Notes: a model not told the origin generated them from the letters alone. DNA of 64,000 nucleotides from Hymenoscyphus infarciens (GCA_001414345.1 LLCB01000026.1:62001-126000); one strand, 5' to 3'; counted from the stretch's first letter, positions 47,099-59,701 are shown. Program-made: numbers and translations.

Positions 47099-48354
47099 TT
47101 TGGCCCAGAAAGGAAGTGCGAGATTGTGATAGCTAAGAAGATTTGCATAGAGTCCAAAAGTTAACGGTTATTGGCCGGCGGGGTGATATGTTTGCATCAC
47201 TTGCGATAAGCGGATGACTGTACGACTACGAACACATGGGTGTCATGCCTATTTCTGAGGGTTGAAATGTACTGTACTATACACCTGGTTTTCGTGTAAA
47301 CTGCATCAAAAGAAACGTTAATGCCTCATCCCAGTATATTTCGAGACGAGATCTGACCTTGGAAGCCCAAGACCCTGGTTTATTAGCCGTTCATTTCCTA
47401 ATGTAAAACAAAATCGCCAGTTGGTGAAGCCTGGTAACTACCCTATCTCTCGTTGTTCCAACTTTCCTGGAGGCAGTCCAAAGTAAACAAGATCTTGTCA
47501 AACAACAATTATTTCAAGAATATCTAGGTTAACACTTTGGTATACCGAGGAGCTATTTACTGCCGGTTTTGTTGTCCATCCTCGCCAATATGGGCTCGCG
47601 GTGGACATCAACAGCGGCGGTAAATACTAGTTTGGAACTTGATGTTCTTAAACACTCGGGCTAATAGTCCCACACTGTTCCAAGTGCTTAGGGTAATTTA
47701 GTTGAATTACCTTAGAAATTTGGAATAACGAGGGCTAGGTAGGTAGGTACGAACCTAGTGTCCATCGCGAGCCGGGTACTTTGCAGGACCTCTCTGTGTC
47801 ACTGAATTGTACCTGCAATCTTTGATTATGCACACGATTGTGCTTTGGGCTATATGTCTGTGTTCTGAGTACAGTAGTTGAGTTGTACTACAGCAGTCCC
47901 CATACGATTTTTGAAGTTTGAATAAGTTTACTTCTCTTTACGGTACGTCGTCCCTGTCTTTGCAACTTTGCAGCGTCCATACCTTCCAAAACAAGGAATT
48001 TCTCGTCTTCTGTCTTCGGGGGGCTTCCCCGACAAGTTTAAATCAATATGGGGAAGACTACCAATATCCTCAGCGCAGAACTGTAATGCAAGAAGCCGTG
48101 TGTAACTATTTGTGTTGATGCGGACCGGATTCGTAACTGCCGCAACGTTACCGCCCTCTTTGAACAAAAGGCAGCTGGCCTCCCCTTGAGTATCGGTGGC
48201 AAGATTCCCGATATGTAACTTGATTTCAGTGATCGATGGGAACTTCTGATTTTCTTCCTTCTGTTTGATTTCTCTCTCGGCGGCAGCGGTGTTTCTTTCC
48301 TTTTACTGTTGGTCTCTCACTGTCAACACACACTTTAAGTAGCGGCACGTTGGA
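47099..48354. other. intergenic region dominated by fold-back element
   Basis: Contains the 290-bp fold-back copy at 47446-47735. No gene seen between it and 48354. Confidence 0.5.
47446..47735. mobile_element. fold-back (MITE-like) element, longest copy
   Basis: The left end TCTCTCGTTGTTCCAACTTT and inverted right end GCCCTCGTTATTCCAAATTT are clearly related, and TA lies at each border. Nested inside is a second inverted pair, TATTTACTGCCGGTTTTGTT against (inverted) TATTTACCGCCGCTGTTGAT, so most of the element can fold on itself. The inner sequence recurs beside the copies at 18456 and 28912. No coding capacity. Confidence 0.55.
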
Positions 48355-49531
48355 ATGCGTCCTCCCCACGCACAGTTCTCTTCGAGCGATATTGTACGAC
48401 AGTCTGTGGAGGCCCAGAGAAACGTCCTGATGGATATAATCAGCCAGTTGGATAACGACAATGGCTCTCACAGAGAAAATCGACTCTCTGTGGCTAGCAA
48501 GGCAACCACCAGCAAATCGACTGCCGGAAAACAAAACATACGGCTCAGCGTGAACCAAAAAGAAAAGATAGTGAGTACTCCGGTCTTGCTTTCAATGTGA
48601 GAGATCTGAGCGTTGCGCTGCGTACACTTAACTTCCTTTGGGTTGTGCGAAACAGCTTGGGATAATTGAAAGTAAAGTTTGAGAACGTCTAGAAGAATTG
48701 GAGATTCGCATTCTCGATTCTCCTAAATACTCTCAAACAATACTTTTCTGTCCTTCGCTATTTCGTATAACAGAAGGAAGTGGGTGTACGCAGAGCAATA
48801 TCCGAATCTCTTACATATCTCTCCCACTGCGAAATGGTCAAAATTAAGTCCTGACCTCTAAAAGGGGCACCTGAGATTGGTGTCTCAGAACAGTACCCGC
48901 TCTTCATTTGAGATTCCTCCAACACCTCCCCCACAGCCACTAGGTCCCTCCAAATCTCAACGTCGGGCCACCGATGCGGCCCAGATTCATGAGGTGAGTT
49001 TTAATTTATGCCAAACCCAACTTCCTCTTGCTAAGTAATAGCTTCTAACATCCGATCCTAGAATTTTGTCAAAACCAATTTGCTTCTGCCTCCCGGGAAT
49101 CATTATACCCGTCCAAGCGGCCCAGAACTAGTCAATCATCGACAACCGTCTTGTGTTGGTCTTCCGGGAACATGGAACACCATCCACGATAGATTCATCG
49201 CATACCTTTGGAGCCACTGCCCACTTGATAGGAACGGGAGGGTTCCTCGATCCGAGGAGAAAAGAGCTAGATGGACTAGCATAGAAATTGCGACGTTGGT
49301 GGTTGAGAGATTTCCGGAGCTGGATTCTCATGTGAGTATCTCTGCTCGGTATTCAGGAATTGTGATGTGTTATGACTCAAGGACTCAACGAACATGGCTA
49401 ATGGTTTACAGCTCATCAGACCTACTGCAATCGAAACGAGACTCTGGTTGCTTGATGAAGCAGGCGACAACGATTATTTCCAGATGAAGTATGGCGCGTA
49501 TAAGTCCGAGGAGTGGGGGCGTGGGATTTGA
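48355..49531 (+). CDS. orphan fungal protein, five exons
   Basis: Not recognised. Proposed exons are 48355-48570, 48774-48836, 48890-48993 (acceptor CTCAG at 48888, so the exon may start at 48889), 49062-49331 and 49412-49531; total about 257 aa with phases consistent. The first intron is long (203 nt). The N-terminal half is polar, with SVNQKEKI and a proline-rich EIPPTPPPQPLGPSKS stretch. The C-terminal half looks folded: PGTWNTIHDRFIAYLWSHCP, then RWTSIEIATLVVERFPELDS and AIETRLWLLDEAGDNDYFQM. The Trp spacing with helical segments could fit a small helical DNA- or protein-binding domain, but no known motif is clear. Isolated between repeat-bearing intergenic regions. Confidence 0.6.
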
Positions 49532-51911
49532 CTTTATTTTTGGATGTTTAATACTGGGGAACAAGTCACGAGTACTTAGGCGCCTAAAGAGATCTCTCGT
49601 GCAATTGGTTGACGTTTCAAATATACCACAGGTTTTTCGAACTTTGCTGGCAGTTTGTTAGTTCTTGTTTTCGTTTTTTTTTCTTTCATTGTAGGCAGGT
49701 CTTATAAAGCGAATTGTGTTTCCGTTGATCCCAGTTACCACTTTCTCCTACCACAGCCCCTTCCTTTGTTCCTCGCTTGCATCGACTTTCATTTTCCAGA
49801 GAACTTATGCCATCACCGCATCCTCTGTGCATATATGTGGCGTCAAATCGTCACGGAACAATGCCATTCCTGAAGTAGCCAAGGGGTCTCTGTGCTGGAT
49901 TCGGGCATTTTCAGATCGGCCAGTCCAATCATCAACACTTGTAACTACACATTATTTAGTGGAAACCTACTTGCTGTCAGACCTCGCTATTTAATTGTTT
50001 GTTACCCTACATATGCAAAAGACCCATGACATTTGAGATTTGCCATTTTGTCGAGAAACGGCATGCCTCGAGAAAATCCCGAGAATTGTCATCGAAGATC
50101 TCCACACACTTTGTTTGTTTGAGCACCTCGATTCACCATGCCTGATTCAATGTGACCAACAAAATAGTGGAGCACAGGCTTGGAAAAGCTACAAACAAAA
50201 GCGAACTGACTAATGGTCGATTTCTATGAGCTTGGTGTCACAAGTTTGAAGGCAACTTTATGTTTTGGGTGTTCTGTTGTTGGAGAAAACTTATCACTCC
50301 GCCAGAGTTTCATCTTCATTTGTGATAACGTGCTTTTCTGTTTCGGTATTTCTCCACTGCTTAGGAAATTTTCCCACACTGATGTTTGATTGTGATGAAT
50401 GGTGGTTGGGTCATGTTTCTGGCTCACACTTTGTCTCTAAATATTGAAGGTCTAGGGATGAATAATAAAAAGAGTAAAAAACCCTGGTTGTTCTAACGCT
50501 CTCGGATAATATCGAATTGTTTTTCTACAGATCTAGGTCAATTTTAACTCCTTCTAAAAGTTTAGAATAGCTGAGAGTAATAGTCACTTCGCCTTCTCCA
50601 GCCCCACAAGAATACCCATAGCAACTTCCGCTTTCATCGTCCGTTGCAAGGTGGTAGTCAGGTTATACAGGTTTATCAATCCCATATTGCTACAGTGGTT
50701 CCTTTTCAACCCCGAATTGATGAGTCCACCAACCCCAGTATCCGGAGCATCAAAATCATTTCCCCCGTCTGCACACCATCGAAATCATACCACTTTCTCA
50801 TCGAAAATCCTCCCTCCGCCTCCGCGCGGAGCCGGTGAATTCCCCGTTGACTACCAACAACGCCTTATTATCACATCGTCACCTTGCAAGATAAAACCCC
50901 TGACGTATACAAACCATCCCAATCAACCTCCCCTTCAACCCAATATTTCCCAATTTGACTCAGTCGACAGTTTTGTTGCAAGTCGCAGCCGGATTGAAAT
51001 TCCGAAGGCCAAAGATCTCATCGAAGCGTAAGACTCAGAATTTTGAGAGCTGACTCAGGCACAACAGATTTTCCCACGCTCCCATCCCACGCCGGATCCA
51101 ACATCCGGGTTTGTGAGAAGACCCAGGTTTCGTTTTAATAAGAGCGAGACATGATTATGGAGCTCTGGGATATTTCGTGAAATTCACGTATGGGTTTTCG
51201 TAGAATTTATTTGCGAGAAAAAAGAGGCGGTCGGTGGATGCTCTAGAGTATTTTATGTTCGATGCTGCAGTAGAACGGGAGATGTTGTGGGATGGAGATC
51301 TCTGTCACACCCAGTTACACTGCAGACCGGGTGGGCTGTTCCTTGAGCTGCTATTCGTGAACTGCTCAGCCTCCTCCGATTTTCTAAAGATAAAATCGTG
51401 CTCAGATAGCAAAATCGAGTAATTTGCTGCGTAAGCCACCTGGGGTTGAAAGAGTTCGCGACTGTTCTCCTGGAACCTTCTCTCTTCTAAAATGGTTTGC
51501 ACACTTTATGAATAACCAAGGTAATCAGGGAAGCAGAGTACATCTTTTGGTCAATTATCCGCATTTGGACAGTTGTGTTTGCTCTTAGACAGAAAGCAAA
51601 ATAACTAGGTCACCAGGTGAGATTTAAATCCAACCCCCAAAAAGAACGACGCAAGACAGCAAGAAAGCAAAGAAAGATAATAGAGAAAGGGACACACACG
51701 ATAAATAAGATAGTCTTGTATTATTTATAAGCGACATCTAAGGGGTATACGCAAGTACCGATATGAATTCCACACAACACACTTATAGAAACCCGCTCTA
51801 TGACAAAAATGCTTCCCACCCCAAGTCCCACAATGCAATTGTCGACAAATGCAGGTCAACTATTCGCTACCTCCCAATGCAAAACACAAACACTCTCATG
51901 AAAAGAATTCT
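49532..51911. other. long intergenic region
   Basis: About 2.4 kb. Contains a probable fold-back copy at 50480-50580. A plus-strand frame at 50651-51031 has a Pro/Ser-rich, partly protein-like translation but no splice or homology support and is not called. Confidence 0.45.
50480..50580. mobile_element. possible fold-back element copy, left border uncertain
   Basis: The inverted right end TTACTCTCAGCTATTCTAAA closely follows the left end of the 18320 copy and is followed by TA. The left side CCTGGTTGTTCTAACGCTCT is only loosely similar. Confidence 0.35.
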
Positions 51912-54787
51912 CTATCGTCTTGGTGTAGAATTGACCATTTGTCTCTGTTTATTCAACCAGCTCTTCGGTGCGTCCTGCCGGCGCTGCAAAACCAGGTGGT
52001 TACTTTGTAATCGACTAGTAAGATCGTACCACGCGCTAGAAATCAAAGCGTTCTCTCTGGAGAGATTCTTGATGATCGAGTCCTTTGCGGCCTGCAATGC
52101 CATGTTAGTCTCACAAATTCGTACCATGATTATCTTATTGGATATATAGAACACATAAAAGAGCAAAAGGAAAGGAAAGTTCAATGTTAATAGTATCAAT
52201 CCAAAGCAGCTACGAAGAGAACAAAAGGAAAAGATATAGTACGATACCTTTTGTGCATCAAGTCCACCTTCTTCCGCAGCTTTGAGCCTTATCTGAAGAC
52301 CTAGAATTATTTTTTCTTGCTTTTCAAACTGCTGAGGGAGTCGTTAGCTAAACCTTCCTAAACTCTCTTGTCTCGAGAAAAACGAGAGTCTCGAGTTGTA
52401 GCTGGAGGTGGGAGACGGGGAAGAAGAAGCCCCGGTGGAGGTTGAGGAGAAGTGAATCCTCCGTGCACAGTATTACTTATACTTGAGATTGAAGATGCTC
52501 TTGAGCCCTGTACACTTGTAGGGAGTGCACTTGTGATTGCAGCCAAAAGAGGGCTTGTGGGTGGACCGCGAAACCCTGCTGCAGCTCTCTTAAAGGCAGC
52601 AAGCTCGCGAGCAAGCTCGGGGTCTTCATCATCTTGGAGGACTGGCCTAGACTTCCATGCAAACCTTCCAGAAAACTTGGGTCTGTTGCTTACCTCTGCT
52701 GTCTTTTGTGGTGCCACAGTTGTATTACCCCCTTCCTTCAATGCAGTGACTTCCTTACTAAGTGCATCCTTAGTTAAAAGAGCATCGACGAGATGTGATT
52801 TCTGTTGATCATGGTCAGTCATTAGAGTCTTGAATTTGCTCTGGAGAAGAAGCAGATCGTTTTGAAGAGATGATGTGACGATCTCGTTCGTGGCTTTGAG
52901 ATCCTCCAAAGCATCGAGATCTTCTTTGTCGATGGCGCACAGATCTGCCTTGGCCTCGAGAAGTTCTCTGTCTCGACCAGAGAGCTCAGTTTGCACTTCT
53001 ACTAGTTTTGCCTTGACTTGATTGAGCTCGGAGAGGGTGTCCATGTATAATTTTCGTGTGATGGAAATTGTCTCGTCCCTGTAGAAATCAGTGGTAAGCA
53101 TCTTGGTCAAACCGAACTCAGAATTGACTAACTTTTCCGCTTCAACATGGCCCAAGACAGCAGAGAGCTGCGCTTGTCCAAGTATATGCTCTTCTTGCAA
53201 GTCTCGGTATTTTGATTCTAATCTCTTGCGGACCATGTCCAGCTCATCGAGTTCGATACGAAGGTTGGCAGCCGTTGTTCCACCCAACTGGGTCTTGAAA
53301 AGCTGAATTTCAGCCTGGAGTCGTGCTATCTCGAGGGGGTAGTTGGGAGCTAGATCATCGGACTGAGCTAGCTCTTCCTCGAGGGTGAGGTGCGAGACTT
53401 TTGCTGTGGGTGAAGGGGACGATACGAGTTTTGGGGAGTCGGTTCTTTCCTTTTCTCGTAAGTTTGTGATGAACGCCTCGTCAGCTTCCTTGCGTGCAAG
53501 AAGCCTCTCGATTTCTGCGTCGCGCCCCAAAATCTCCGCCCTGTGGAGACGGACTTGGTCTTCCAAGTGTAGAACGTCTTTCTCGTATGAGTGATTTCGC
53601 TGTTGAAGCTCGCCAACTGTTGCCTGCAATTTTTCGTTCTCCTCGTGGACTCTGTCGAACTCTTGCTGATTGGATTGCAGAATATCAATTCTTTCCAATA
53701 ACACAGTGTTCTCTTGGGCTTCGCGAGTTTGACTCTCCACTTTTGCTTTATAGTGGGCCATAACATTCGCCTTTCTGGAGAGTTCTTCATTCGCGGCTTC
53801 AAGTACTTTCACCTTGTTCTCAAGCAGCCCAAAATCACCAACTGGTCGTAGATTCCGGAGGTCTTTCTCATGTTGTCTTTTGAAAAGTCGGTCATCCTCC
53901 AATTGCTTCTCCTGGTTTTCAATCAGTCTCTCGGCTTCGTCAAGTCGTCCTTGGAGATGGAGAATATATTCGTCAGGTTTATTATTTTGCGACTTTGCGA
54001 ACTCATCTAATTTACCGTCCTTTGTCCTGAGATTATCAAGCAGCACCTCACGGCTACTCTGCAAATGCTCCAGCCGGGTGTTCAAGTCCGCATTCTTCTT
54101 CTTCTGATCTTCGTTGTCCCCAGAAAGGTCCAGGATCTTCTTCTTCTGCTCTTCGATCTCCTTGGAAAGGCGAGCACACTTTACTTTGTCCGATTCTACC
54201 TGGGTCATGATATGATAAATGACCATCAACACCTCTTCCGATAATTTCCCACTCTCGCATACACTTATGAATTTTTGACTGTTGTTGCCTTTTATCGCAG
54301 CCACTACAAATACTTTCAGGAGCTGTTTCCACAAGTTAGCCACGGCCGCCTGATGTTCTCTACCGGGAATTACCTTGGTTGTTTCTTCTGCGTTTTGGTG
54401 TTCTGCGATGGCATTGAGGTCGACAAGGGCATCGAGGGTGGTATGGTTTACATCGTCATCTAAACAGTGAGTGCGCGTGTATCGTTGTAGGTTTTTGTAG
54501 ACTGCCTCCAAGCTCTTCTTGTTGACCAGCCATTTCGAGGGAGAGGTATTCTTATCGAGGTCTTTGACGGCGAATTCCGGATCGATTTGCTCTACATAGA
54601 TAAGTTAGCATCGAGGTAGCATGGAAGTAAGGGGAAACAATAGAGGGGAGGAGAGGGGGGAGTACTTACCTAGCATCTGCGAGAAGACGATTCCATCGCT
54701 AAAGTCCCCGAGAGTATCGACCGAGTCGAGAGCAAATGAAGCCTTTACCCATTTGAGGAGGGCTGCTGTTGTGGATGTAGTGGTCAT
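51912..54787 (-). CDS. Hook-family dynein cargo adaptor
   Basis: Homologue of fungal HookA/Hok1, which links early endosomes to dynein and kinesin through coiled coils and the FTS/FHIP partners. Exons 54787-54670, 54591-52364, 52328-52248 and 52091-51912 give about 868 aa. The calponin-like Hook domain is N-terminal: LLKWVKASFALDSVDTLGDF, SDGIVFSQMLEQIDPEF, then VANLWKQLLKVFVVAAIKGN. Long coiled coils fill residues about 190-690. The large frame ends in a false stop after SRDKR; continuing through a very short intron (about 35 nt, GTTTAG...GCTAACG...CAGCAG) reaches KQEKIILGLQIRLKAAEEGG. One more intron leads to SSAWYDLTSRLQSNHLVLQR and KSWLNKQRQMVNSTPRR, the conserved fungal C-terminus. The exact third junction is uncertain. 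Confidence 0.9.
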
Positions 54788-55769
54788 ATTTGCGATTATG
54801 TGGTCTCCAGGACCTTTCGTGTGTATATGTGTGCTGTCGGTTCGTCGGGATTTATTTCGAGACAATAAAGGGGACTAGACTGCACTTCCCGTAGCGGTGT
54901 TGCTGAATTTCATGTCATTTTCCATCTTCTGTTCTCGAGATACTTGCAAGGAGCCGCTTTATGCCAAATGGTTTCATTGTATACGAGTACTTGCTGGAGG
55001 ACGCGACGGCCAAATAAAGCTCAGACCTATGCGATGCGATCTCGCATATCAGCCCAACCACGACAAAGACAATAGCTTTGTCCTATCAAATCCCCGTTTA
55101 CTACGGCTTTCACAAACTCCACAAAGAGAAGCAAAGTCTTACCATGCTGACCAGTTTTACTTCGTAGCATTGGTTAGAGACCTTGAAGACTTCTACTAGC
55201 AGCCAAGACCTAGGCAATCCATGTCTATTCCCCACAGAGCGGGGACTGATAGCAATGCAACCAGCATACCAAATTGTTCAAGTAAGACTCGGGAAATCAA
55301 ATGAATTATTTGAACAGGCTGGAATAAAGGAATCTAAGTTTGCCTTGGTTTTTCTAGGACAATCATGGAAGAGAAAGTAATTGTCACGATTTCCCAAAAC
55401 CCTGGTGATAAGGCCTGGATGTAGCAACTTCAGAGCGCAATGGAGTTACCCCCAAGGTGTTATTTGGTAGCAGGGAGAGAATTGCACCACGAGGGGTGTT
55501 TGTATCATTCTAAACCTCCGGATCCATTTCCTTCAAATGGAGTTTCGACAATAGACTGTTCGCCTGAGAAGATCCAACCGAAATCAAGGTTACCTAGAAT
55601 CATCCTTGCGCCTCCCCCAAATTGATCTACTCCGTCCCATATCATGCCCATAAACCCCATACGCCAAACCCGTGTCCCTGAATATGTGTGTATCATAGCG
55701 TGTGTTGTTCTCCCATCAAAGGGCTCCCGTTGAATCATTTTGGCATACAAGCCACTGCCAGCTCCCAAT
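54788..55769. other. intergenic region
   Basis: No gene seen; Hook promoter on the left, 3' flank of the inhibitor gene on the right. Confidence 0.5.
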
Positions 55770-56116
55770 TTACTGTACGCCACCTACGATCGATACCATT
55801 TGATCCTCTTCAATTACAGCGTGGTAGTCGTTTCCCCAGGTCTGGACTTGCTCAAGAATCTTCGCTGGTGCTTTGGCGGCAAACCCCCTAGTTGAATGTC
55901 AGAAGGTATTGTGGCAATAAAGCGTCTGAGTAGTTACTTGATGAGCTTGTATTCATGAGTAATCATCCCTCCAGCGGCTTTGATACCGGCCTTTGCCTGC
56001 TCCAAGATTGCATCTGGAGTCTCGTCGGGGTATGAGATGATGACGGCTTTCTGTGGTACTGTCGCACCGAGGGCCACGGCAGCGAGGGCCAGGATGGAGA
56101 AAATTGCGATCTTCAT
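55770..56116 (-). CDS. secreted stand-alone inhibitor I9 (subtilisin-propeptide-like) protein
   Basis: Two exons (56116-55938, 55887-55770) give 98 aa. The start MKIAIFSILALAAVALGATV is a signal peptide. The rest is one I9 domain: KAVIISYPDETPDAILEQAK, AGGMITHEYKLIKGFAAKAP and HAVIEEDQMVS follow the propeptide beta-alpha-beta pattern. Free-standing I9 proteins include the yeast proteinase B inhibitor Pbi2, which has no signal peptide; here one is present, so the target is probably a secreted or vacuolar subtilase. I chose the downstream ATG because the in-frame ATG at 56284 would bury the signal peptide behind a 56-residue low-complexity leader. Confidence 0.8.
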
Positions 56117-56827
56117 GTTTGCGATGGTTTGTTGACGATAGAAGGTGATGCGCAAGGTCTGCGGTATGTATGTAAATGAGTGAATGGTAGGAAGGTTGTT
56201 GTCAAAGTTGCGAGGAGACTCTGCAGGTGCAGGTGGTCTGGGGTATCTGAAGCCGATCGCCTCCCAGGGCGGGCGGCTCTTCATTCACCTGCGCTAGTGA
56301 GGTGGGCACGCGCTTACTAACTTGCCGAGAGCTTAAAACTGCCATCCTCCATCCTCCCATCCTTCCCGCCTCATTCCAACATCAACCAGACCACGCCAGA
56401 TTATTTGCGCGCGCCACCACCGCAGAACCGATTTCGAATAGAACGACCGCTCGTACTCTTCGTCAAGCGCACTACTATTTACATATTGGGGATTTGGGGC
56501 TTCGCGCTGGATTTGGGGAGCAGGCGCAAGGGCGCGGGAATCACAGTCAAGAGCTGAGGGCGAGAGCAAGAGCAAGGTGGCCGGGCCGTCTGGTGGATTG
56601 GCAGTCATCAAATACACACTTCTTGTTATCACTGAGTTGAATGCATTTGCGTGGAGTTAGCTAGCTGTTCTTGACAAGTTTCTCTTCCGGCGTTGAAAGT
56701 CTGGAGGATAGGATCTGAGTTGAGAGACAAAGACATTTTTCATTGTGGAAGCCTTTGCCCTGACCAGATCATCTCACAAGCACAAGCACAAGCAGTCTCA
56801 CTTTTTCCAGCCTTTCCATAGCCCATC
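56117..56827. other. intergenic, divergent promoter of the I9 gene and PCF11
   Basis: No gene seen; CT-rich just before PCF11. Confidence 0.5.
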
Positions 56828-58690
56828 ATGAATTCCGAGATCTCTGAAGGTGTTGCGGAGGACTTTCGACAAGCTCTTCTCGATCTCACTTTGAATTCTC
56901 GCTATGAGATCAGCAATCTAACCGTCATAGCAAGGGAAAATACAGAGCATGCCTACGCCATATCTGAGGCTTTGAAGACACACATCAAGCAGGTAGGGAA
57001 GGGATTTTCCTAATTTCCAACTAGATTTTTTCTAGTCGTCACATCTTTCAATTCTTGTGTTTTTAAACCTCCGTAAATCACTTGACATTGTTGCTTACAC
57101 TTCGGCAGACCTCACCTCAAAAGAAATTACCCGCTTTCTATGTTCTCGATTCCGTGGTCAAAAATGTCGGGACTCCATACACCATATTCTTGTCCCGGGG
57201 ACTGTATGCGACCTTTATGGAAGCATATGCGTTGGTGGATACAAACGTACGAAGAAAGATGGACGAGATGTTGAAGACATGGAAAGAGCCAGTACCAGGT
57301 GCCTTGGATTCGAGACCTGTATTCCCAAGAGATGTGACAAGCCCCATCGAGAATGCATTAATCAAGGCCAAGACGTCTGCAGTTCAAGCTCATAACGAAT
57401 TTCTCCGAAATCAGCAACAACATCGTGGACGACCCAGTGTCGGCTCTATTCCCCATCGAGAGACTCCTACACCCCCGAACTATCGACAACAACCTCCATC
57501 CAACGTCCCCCCAACACAAAATAACTATCGACAACAGCCTCCAGCTGCTATACCTACTCCTCCAACTATGTATCGACCCCCGCCCCCAACTGCTCTTCCC
57601 AATCCGCCTGTTGCGTATGGCCAACCGCCTGTACAACCCCCCATTCCAAACAACTCCAATCCGATACCTACTCAGCTACCTCCTTCTATGCTGCTCGACC
57701 TCCTACGCGCTACTGGTAGACTTCCTGCTGCACCTCCTGCTGCACCGCCGCCAACCAGCACACCTCCTTTCCCCGCCTCCATTCCGGGATTTCCTCCTTC
57801 ATTTGTTAACCCACGACCACCTCATATCAGCACACCACCTGTTGTGAGAACCCCTCCATTCCAAAGTTCAACGCCAGTGTCTAGGACAGCCTTGGCTGAA
57901 CTGCCAAACGATGTTGTCTTCTCTGATCCTCACTCCTTGAAATTGTAAGAGCTTCCTGTCCTGCTGTTTTGCGCCTCATGACTGACAATATTTAGACCTC
58001 GACCACATTTGATATCTCGTTTGTATGAAAAGCTTGGCACAGCTTGTACGCAGTGTGGGCGTCGTTTTCAGTCTGATGACGCGGGCAGGAAGAAGAAAGC
58101 TGACCATATGGATTGGCACTTCAAGGTTCACCAAAGGATGAGAGAAGCAGAAAAGAATGGACAACATCGGAGTCTGTATGTGGATGAGATGGTAAGTTCC
58201 CATTTCCATATGAGAAAATGATTTCGCTAACTTTTACATCAGGATTGGATCAAGTCTCGTGAAGTGGAGGGCGACAACATTACGGCCCCCAGTGAAGGGC
58301 TAAATGGCTCCGGGGTTGCTAGTTCCAGCGTAGATAGCAAACCAGAACTGCAATATTTGCCCGTTCCTGACGACCCCGCTTTAGCTAGCAGTCATTGTCC
58401 CATCTGTCAAGAAAAATTTGAACCAAAGTGGCTTTACAATGCCGATGAATTCGTCTGGATGGATGCTCGGAAGGTTGGAGATAGGATATTTCATGCAAGT
58501 TGTTATGCAGAAGCAACCAAAGATTTGAGCTCGATATTGAAAAAAGCAACACCAGAACCCGTATTAGGCAAACGAAAGGCGGAGGTGAGTTTTCCAGCGC
58601 AGCTTTTTGTCTCGGAACTTTCACTGACAATTTAACTAGGATGATCAGGTTGCATTTAGATCTAAAATTAAGATCGAACCCACTTCATGA
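56828..58690 (+). CDS. PCF11: mRNA 3'-end processing factor Pcf11 (CFIA)
   Basis: Subunit of cleavage factor IA that binds the RNA polymerase II C-terminal domain and couples cleavage to termination; nuclear. Five exons (56828-56992, 57109-57944, 57996-58191, 58243-58584, 58640-58690) give 529 aa. The CTD-interacting domain is N-terminal: MNSEISEGVAEDFRQALLDL, NSRYEISNLTVIARENTEHA and KKLPAFYVLDSVVKNVGTPY. A proline/glutamine-rich linker (about 140-290) follows. Zinc finger one has CTQCGRRFQSDDAGRKKKAD then HMDWHFKVH. Finger two has CPICQEKFEPKW with HASC after EFVWMDA, the Clp1-binding region. The final 17-codon exon ends KIKIEPTS. Somewhat shorter than the yeast protein. Confidence 0.94.
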
Positions 58691-59262
58691 GGCACATGAA
58701 TTACTGGCTTTTCACAAACCAATGGATGAAGTCCCGGCTTCCTAATTATAGCATGGCCCTGGCGTTGGCTAATGGTGCATAACACATAGTGCAAGTCTCA
58801 TTATTTGAGTCTGAAATGAAATGAAACAATTATTATTGCCTTGAAATACGGTTGATTATGTTTGACTTGTGTATGATAAAAAAAAAGTTGCATCATGTAC
58901 GGAGCACCTGGAACTTTGCTTAGTGTTACCCTGTTAGGAGCCCGGACTCGAGGCAAGAAGGTCACGTGGGGGTTTTAAGTGGAGCTTGCGTACCTCGGCA
59001 AGTGACCAATGATAAGCAGCCCACAAAGAAAGTTCGGGCGACTTCAAAATTCCACGAATTCGTCCTCCAAAGAAAAAAGTCACAAACTTCAAGAACTTGT
59101 CGTTTCAGTCTCCGCCCAACTCGCGGTTAAAGTGATTGATTCTCCTGTTCATCCCAAACACAAATCAAATCGTAAGTCTCCCTTGACTCCCTCTCAGCTC
59201 TCCCACGGCCTGCTGTTTTTTCGAGCGCATGTACTGACAACCCCTCCTTCCGCAGCATCAAA
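58691..59262. other. RPP2 upstream region
   Basis: Contains CACGTG at 58963-58968. A probable 5'-UTR intron of RPP2 (GTAAGT at 59172 to CCGCAG at 59255, 84 nt) lies just before the start codon. Confidence 0.5.
58963..58968. promoter_or_regulatory. CACGTG E-box upstream of RPP2
   Basis: CACGTG in context GTCACGTGGG, about 295 bp before the start codon and about 200 bp before the presumed leader intron. Confidence 0.4.
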
Positions 59263-59701
59263 ATGAAGCATCTCGCAGCCTACCTCCTCCTCTCCCTTGG
59301 TGGCAAGACCACTCCTTCCGAGAAGGACATCAAGACCGTCCTCGAGTCCGTCGGTATCGAGGCTGATGATGAGCGCCTTTCCTCCCTCATCTCCGAGCTC
59401 AAGGGCAAGGATATCCAAGAGGTATGCGACAATCGCGATTCTATTATACGAGGTATTAATACTGTTGGCAGTTGATCACTGAGGGTTCAACCAAGTTGGC
59501 CTCTGTCCCATCTGGTGGATCCGGTGGTGGTGCACCTGCTGCTGGAGGAGCTGCCGCTGGTGGTGCCGCCGCTGAGGAGAAGGTCGAGGAGAAGGAAGAG
59601 GGTATGTTTTACATTCAACTCAATGCCACGAACGTTGCTGACAATCTGCTACAGAGAAGGAAGAGTCTGACGAGGATATGGGATTCGGTCTCTTCGATTA
59701 A
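59263..59701 (+). CDS. RPP2: 60S acidic ribosomal protein P2
   Basis: Ribosomal stalk protein that recruits elongation factors. Three exons (59263-59421, 59472-59601, 59655-59701) give 111 aa. [20 protein letters not shown] and [20 protein letters not shown] form the dimerisation domain. A Gly/Ala-rich hinge ([20 protein letters not shown]) follows, and the C-terminus is the conserved stalk tail [13 protein letters not shown]. Subtype P2 rather than P1 from the KHLAAYLLL start. A spliced leader is likely. Confidence 0.96.

Noticed and set aside
50651..51031. 126-codon plus-strand frame
   Set aside because: Pro/Ser-rich, overlapped by another open frame, without intron, domain or context support.
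52358..52363. Hook protein ending in SRDKRV
   Set aside because: Conserved Hook C-terminal exons follow immediately, so the stop is probably intronic.
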